From NCBI GenBank assembly GCA_036346245.1, contig CM070739.1, forward strand, positions 29,225,579 to 29,289,578: 64,000 nt of DNA, in the 5' to 3' direction. The stretch is from Bonia amplexicaulis (Eukaryota > Streptophyta > Magnoliopsida > Poales > Poaceae). Below the pieces are notes generated by a model. That model was given only the letters and a program-made list of their open reading frames with translations, searched no databases and was not told the origin of the DNA. The translations under genes were made by a program, and so were the position numbers. This document shows positions 59,595-64,000 of this stretch, one piece after another. How positions within the stretch are numbered: position 1 is the first letter of the stretch; each line of letters begins with the position of its first letter.

Positions 59595-59906
59595 GAATTG
59601 GATCCCAAGCATATATAGGGACATCCCAATCTAAACACTAATGCCTTCTTTTGTCCAATGTATGTCGTCTGCTATGCGGAGCTCGAGCAGAAGATTCCTG
59701 CTATACAGGGACATGTTAAGCTTGTTTCTTTCTTTATGGTTTCCATCTTGCCATTGTATATCCTGAGGTGGGTTTTTTGTCCTGTACAGCTGTGGAGTGA
59801 CTCCCGGAAACAGGCTGAGGTGATTGGTGGGCACAAATCTTGGCTTGTAATTGACGATGTTCGCAGGATGATTGAGCAGGAGGAACGATCCACTGTGTCT
59901 TTTTAG
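58946..59906 (+). pseudogene. WCRKC thioredoxin-like (thioredoxin-like 3) gene, 3' exons only
   Basis: Exon A 58946-59020 encodes MASWCRKCIYLKPKLEKL then AAQYYPR. Exon B 59114-59180 encodes IRFYCVDVNAVQQKLVNRAG then VT. Exon C starts at 59691 with KIPAIQ (the cis-Pro loop). Exon D 59790-59906 encodes LWSDSRKQAEVIGG, then HKSWLVIDDVRRMIEQEE and the stop. The WCRKC site is the hallmark of plastid thioredoxin-like 3 proteins, a redox family whose substrates are poorly known. Exons A and B join in phase through good sites. After KIPAIQ the expected GT donor is GG (59709); a usable GT at 59715 would add Gly-His. No upstream exon encoding the transit peptide and first strand is found between this and the DHHC gene, so the copy is probably truncated. 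It could be functional only if distant 5' exons exist. Confidence 0.78.
59535..59593. repeat. (TA)n microsatellite
   Basis: About 29 TA units, inside the intron between exons B and C of the WCRKC thioredoxin-like fragment. Confidence 0.95.
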
Positions 59907-60417
59907 CATAACGATGATTTTGCAACAAGACGAACTTTCAGTGTAGCAAAATGGAGAAAAGCTAAGCAGTATCAAGTTATCAGCCCTTACTTGGGGATTG
60001 AACAATGTGTTTAGAGATGTATTTGCAATATTACATCAACAGTCAAAGACCAACACAAATCATCATTCATAAACTCCCAGGGTTCTCCAAAAAAAAGGGA
60101 GGCATCAATTCTTGGAGTCCTCTTTAGAATTTAGAGGCTTGACAGAATATAGCTACTGGTGGCTGCATTCTTGTGATGTCCTTGATGTATCCATGTGTAT
60201 TTTTGGGAACTTGCAATCAAAGGGAAGACTTCATGGTCATGTACTGACCAACCTTTATATTAGTCATTAGTAGGTAATAATATAGTCGATGACATTTTCA
60301 GAATACATGTTGAGTGCTGTGGTTCCAACTCCATGTTGTATACCCTAACCCAAGTGTGCTAATGAAGTGGTAGGAGTACTTAATTGTGAGAAGTGGCAGC
60401 AGGTTCCCTTTTATTAC

Positions 60418-62270
60418 TGTTATGAATATTGTGTGTATATTGATATGAGACCCAAAGAGCCATATATATAGGAGAGTACAAGAGATATGCCATATAGAGA
60501 TAAGGCATATATGGAATAGAATCCAAACTCTATCTCCTAATACAACTCTATCTCTATCTCCTTAACACCCCCCTCAAATGCAAGGCGTATGCAATAGCAT
60601 TGCATTTGAAAAAGGAGTTAACATTAAAACAAGAAAAATCCAAATCGAGTCTTAATGATGTCGTTGTTGCGTGCAGCCTTGGAATAAACTGTCAAATCAA
60701 GCCGAAGAGGAATAGATAGAAGTATGACAACGCAGATCGAAGCCCGAGACGGCGGCGACGCAGTGCACAAGAAGCGCAACGGAGACGCAGTGCAGAAGAA
60801 GCGCGGCGGCGTTGAAAGCTCGTCAAAGAATAGAGCGGCGGCTGCTGTCATGCAAAATAAAATTCCTACACTGCTATGATTGACAATTAATTTGTGGACT
60901 CGCACGACTTGAACGAACTAAAAATTTGAGACTACGGATTTGGATGGACGCAACGGAAGACTCAAAAAAGAACAGCAGAAAATAGAAGAGCTTTTCTGCA
61001 ATTTCGCCTCCCCTTCAGTCAGGCCAATTTCTGACCTGTTTCTTCGGCCAGGCGGCCCATTTGGCCCAAAGAACTACCCGGCCAGCCTATGGGCTATGGC
61101 ACACCTCATGATGGAGGACGCCATGTCATTGGGGTCATCCCAAAGTCCTTGATGCCCAGAGAGGTAACTGGAGAGCCTGTGGGGGAAGTTAGAGCAGCCT
61201 CGTGCGTGGTGAAAACCGTGTGCGCCAAAGAACCACCCGACCACACCTCCCACTCGCCTCGCCGGCCCTCGCGCCCGATCTGCCGCTTCACGGAGATCGG
61301 GCGAGGCAAGGGGCGGGGAGCGGCCGGCAGGCGGGGCCAAGCGGGTGGGGCGGCGGGAGCAACAACGACAGCCGGGACGGGGCGGCGGTGGTCGGGCGAC
61401 AGCCGGGGCGTGGCGAATGGCGGCTGGCGGCTGGCCAGAAGTGGTAGGCAAGCACATGGCGAGGAGCCGAGGCGGCCGGGCGGCCGTGGCAGCCGTGGAA
61501 GCGCGCACGGCGAGAGAGCCGGCGGCGGTCGCGATCGGAGAGGTCGGATCGGGCGGCGGGTCGGGGGTGGCACGCACGCACTCGCCGGATCCCTCCACGA
61601 CGCCAGCCGCCGCAGCGCACTGCCGGGAGCCCAAGCCGCGCCCAGAAGAAGCCCTCATCCGGAGGCGGCGATCGCCGATGACTCCTCCACCAGGGGCGTG
61701 GTGATAACGGCCGAGAGCCCCGGCGGGGTGGGAAGGCGGGATGCATTGAGTCGGCCACGCGGATGGAGCGGAAGAAGCGGCTCGAGGCGAGTACGAGCTC
61801 GGCGAGATCGGCGAGGCAAGTTCGGGTCCGTCCGGATCTGCCGCGCCAAGGTGAGGCGAGGAGTTCACCGCAAGGCGCCAAGAACGGCGAGGAGCGATCC
61901 ACCGCGAGGTGGAGATCATGCAGTACCTCTCGGTCACGCTCAAGGCTGTCTTCGAGGACGCTGACAAGTTCTACCCACGCGGCAGCAGCAGACGAGGAGA
62001 GATGGCGAATCTGATGCAGCCCAACAAGGTGGCCGCCCCTGGGAGAGTAGATCGATCCTCCCAGGGGCAGCAACAGCGGAAGTAGATGAGGTTAGGGTTT
62101 TAACCTAAGCTCTGATACCATGTTATGAATATTGTGTGTATATTGATATGAGACCCAAAGAGCCATATATATAGGAGAGTACAAGAGATATGTCATATAG
62201 AGATAAGGCATATATGGAATAGAATCCAAACTCTATCTCCTAATACAACTCTATCTCTATCTCCTTAACA
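60418..62270 (-). mobile_element. Non-autonomous copia-like LTR element carrying captured kinase sequence
   Basis: Two 150-bp LTRs (60418-60567 and 62121-62270) are almost identical and flanked by a perfect target duplication ATTAC (60413-60417, 62271-62275). In the element's own (minus) direction the LTR is followed by TGGTATCAGAGC (complement of 62109-62120), an initiator-Met tRNA primer site, and preceded at the other end by a GGGGGG purine tract (complement of 60568-60573). No retroviral protein is encoded. Sequence next to the primer site (TTGCTGCCCCTGGGAGGA) and next to the purine tract (AATGCTATTGCATACGCCTT) matches the element in CYP97A, so both belong to one family. The near-identical LTRs imply a recent insertion. 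The interior includes a host kinase fragment at 61795-61975. Confidence 0.93.
61795..61975 (+). pseudogene. Protein kinase fragment (PEPRK2/CDPK-like) captured inside the LTR element
   Basis: The plus strand, antisense to the element, encodes GKFGSVRICRAK (glycine-rich loop end) in one frame, then GEEFTARRQ and HREVEIMQYLS, VTLKAVFEDADKFY in another. This order matches the N-lobe of PEPC-kinase-related/CDPK-like kinases (loop, GEEFA, REVEIMQHLSGHP, LKAVxEDxD). A frame change sits between the first two pieces and the GHP segment is deleted, so it cannot make a kinase. The absence of an intron within it would fit copying from a transcript. Confidence 0.7.
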
Positions 62271-62275
62271 ATTAC

Positions 62276-62870
62276 TAACTCAATTAATCCTTACATACTT
62301 TAATACTCCATTGGATGCCCTGGAATATACTCTATCTAATGATTTCTTAATATGATCGCAACCTGAGCACTTTCTTGTGTTTGGAATTTTAAAAACCACA
62401 GCAAAGCACTATCTTTTGTTCTTTATTTACACCCTGCAATTCAGAAAAAAGAAACACAGCCCCCAAAAGACCCTTCTCTCCACTTCACTTATCTGTTTTG
62501 CAAGGAGAGATCATCTTGCTGCTCATCTTTGTGCAAAACAAGCTAATTTAGACCAAGTGCCTGATTTCCTCTTATCATGTGTACCAAACGATAGCAACCC
62601 TGTTCATGAGTAATGAAAGCTAAGCAAAAAAGAAAAAAAAGGTTTTTTCTCTCGGCCCCACCGTGCAGACTCAGATGAATGAGGTGCAGCACGGTAGAGC
62701 TGCCCTCCTGAAAATAAGCAACGCATGAGAGCAGGAACTAACAAACAAATTGTTCGCCGGTGTACGTAACGAATCAGGCAAAGGCGCATACGGTGATTCG
62801 TGCAGGTTCTGATCGGACGGTGGAGACGGTGTCCAGAGGCGGCCAAACGGGTCCAAGGGGAGAAGGAAAG
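62276..62870. other. Intergenic and promoter region of the Pumilio gene
   Basis: AT-rich, then increasingly GC-rich from about 62.8 kb. No TATA box was clearly placed. The frames at 62.6-63.3 kb on the minus strand lie over the 5' UTR and are incidental. Confidence 0.5.
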
Positions 62871-62879
62871 GCCACACGT

Positions 62880-63659
62880 CGCTTTCTGTTTCCGCCTCCT
62901 TTCCCATCCTCGCTCGCGCTCTCTCCCCCCCGCGCGGCAGCCGCTTCCAGAAATTCCCCAATCCCCAAACCCTAAATAAATCCTCCTCTCTCGCAGAAAT
63001 CCCGCACCAGAATCCACCTACCGAATCCCATCCCCTTTGCGGAGTGGGTTGAAAGCTCTCGTGGATTCCGTAGTGGATTGAAGGCTCCTTTGGATGGGAA
63101 GGTGGCAGGCGCTTTCGATTCCGTAGTGGATTGAAGGCTCTCGTGGGGGTGGGCTTAATCGCTGGAGTTGTTCTCAAGGTCAGATTTTTATCGCCGCTTC
63201 TTCGCTTTTCGATCGAATCCCCGCAGAGGAGATGGGATTTTTTTTGGCGATGGTTTCTTCTGGTGATTTCTTTTTGTCGGCCTTGGGACTGCTTGATTGA
63301 CTGCTCCCGTGGATTGGAATTCTTTTCCTGGTGTTTCAATCCGAGTTCTGGTTGGATTCCTTACAAATTTTGGGTTTTTTAGTGCCTTCCGATGCTTGTT
63401 TCTTGATGCTCGCGCAACTTGGTGCTGGAGTTACCTGTCGAGAGAGAATTATTGAATAGAACCTGGAATTGGAGACCCCTTAAAAGTGTTTACGATCGTT
63501 CTTTCAATCGAGTTCTTGTAAAACTTAATATTTATCCTTGGTTGCACGCAGAATTTGGTGCATAAATGTTGATCAGTATCCTGGTGTTGGTTTAGGCTTT
63601 GCGTGGAAAGGAAGCCAAGGAGGAAGGAGCAGATTGTGACCAAGGCAAGCGCTGCAGCG
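62880..63659 (+). promoter_or_regulatory. 5' UTR of the Pumilio gene with an intron
   Basis: Non-coding first exon ending at AAG|GT (63178) and a UTR intron of about 417 bp to the AG at 63594-63595. The first exon contains a direct repeat of ATTCCGTAGTGGATTGAAGG at about 63065 and 63118. Confidence 0.55.
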
Positions 63660-64000
63660 ATGGCTCCGTCTCCGGCGGCGGCGGCTGGCCCCACTTTCGA
63701 GGACCTCGAGCGTGACCTGCAGGCAGTATTGATGGACCAGAACCATGCCGCGTCTGCTGATGAGCTCAGCATGTTCCGCAGTGGCAGCGCTCCCCCCACT
63801 GTTCAAGGCGCTCGCACTGCCGTTGGTGCCCTCTTCTCTGCTGCGCCAGCTCATGTCAACAGCCTTGGTGGTGGAAGCAGCAGCATGGGTGGTGGTGGTG
63901 GTGATGGTAACATGCTCTCCGAGGAGGAGATACGGTCACACCCGGCGTACCTGTCATACTACTATTCCAATGAGCACCTCAATCCAAGGCTGCCACCACC
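63660..64000 (+). CDS. Pumilio-family RNA-binding protein, N-terminus, partial
   Basis: The ATG at 63660 opens MAPSPAAAAGPTFEDLERDL, followed by ELSMFRSGSAPPTVQGA and a Gly/Ser-rich stretch, then LSEEEIRSHPAYLSYYYSNE and HLNPRLPPP at the window edge. The FRSGSAPPTVxGA block and the 'AYLxYYYSNxxLNPRLPPP' block are characteristic of the N-terminal region of plant Pumilio proteins of the APUM1-like type. The eight C-terminal PUF repeats lie beyond the window. Pumilio proteins bind UGUA-containing 3' UTRs and repress translation or promote decay in the cytoplasm. The upstream frame is open to the intron acceptor, but the first exon has stops in this frame, so this ATG is the likely start. Confidence 0.9.
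   Translation, partial: MAPSPAAAAGPTFEDLERDLQAVLMDQNHAASADELSMFRSGSAPPTVQGARTAVGALFSAAPAHVNSLGGGSSSMGGGGGDGNMLSEEEIRSHPAYLSYYYSNEHLNPRLPP

Noticed and set aside
61074..62073. ORFs of 297, 291 and 261 codons on both strands
   Set aside because: Overlapping frames in GC-rich interior of the LTR element; only the short kinase-like piece has recognisable content.

Overview
This is nuclear DNA of a grass. The exons are GC-rich, the introns are AT-rich with canonical plant splice sites, MITEs are abundant, there are small LTR retrotransposons primed by initiator-Met tRNA, and there is a MIR172 gene. Several neighbours (a telomere-repeat-binding protein gene, CYP97A, MIR172, a Pumilio gene) suggest synteny with the distal long arm of rice chromosome 2, where I recall RTBP1, CYP97A4 and osa-MIR172d. 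That is from memory and should be checked by alignment. I cannot tell which grass this is.

Layout. 1-369 (minus): N-terminal exons of a telomere-repeat-binding (TRF-like) protein that runs off the left edge. 5.48-6.61 kb (plus): a complete plastid-type two-CBS-domain protein gene. 6.89-7.17 kb: a 280-bp TRIM retrotransposon with a perfect target duplication. 7.95-15.05 kb (minus): a complete 14-exon CYP97A carotenoid hydroxylase gene, with a 1.7-kb non-autonomous LTR element inside its last-but-one intron. 17.5-18.0 kb: a frameshifted 3' fragment of an SDP1-type triacylglycerol lipase gene. 18.4-21.9 kb: a dispersed duplication, a MITE and a solo LTR. 22.35-24.78 kb (plus): an isoprenylated heavy-metal-associated protein (HIPP) gene with two HMA domains. 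25-36.6 kb: repeats, including a 21-bp minisatellite, a FAR1-like remnant and an exact head-to-tail 2.85-kb duplication. 40.5 kb (minus): MIR172. 41-55 kb: gene-poor, with MITEs, a 29-bp tandem repeat and unclassified degenerate repeats. 55.18-57.78 kb (plus): a complete DHHC palmitoyltransferase gene. 58.95-59.91 kb: the 3' exons of a WCRKC thioredoxin-like gene, apparently without its 5' exons. 60.42-62.27 kb: a second LTR element related to the one in CYP97A, carrying a broken protein-kinase fragment. 62.9-64.0 kb (plus): the 5' end of a Pumilio gene that runs off the right edge.

The complete genes are independent housekeeping or regulatory loci (telomere binding, carotenoid hydroxylation, metal-linked isoprenylated protein, S-acylation, translational repression, developmental microRNA) and do not form one pathway. 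I see no new biological system. The most informative features are the family of small initiator-tRNA-primed elements, one with captured kinase sequence, the broken gene fragments, and the copy-to-copy differences in the 2.85-kb duplication, which look partly technical.
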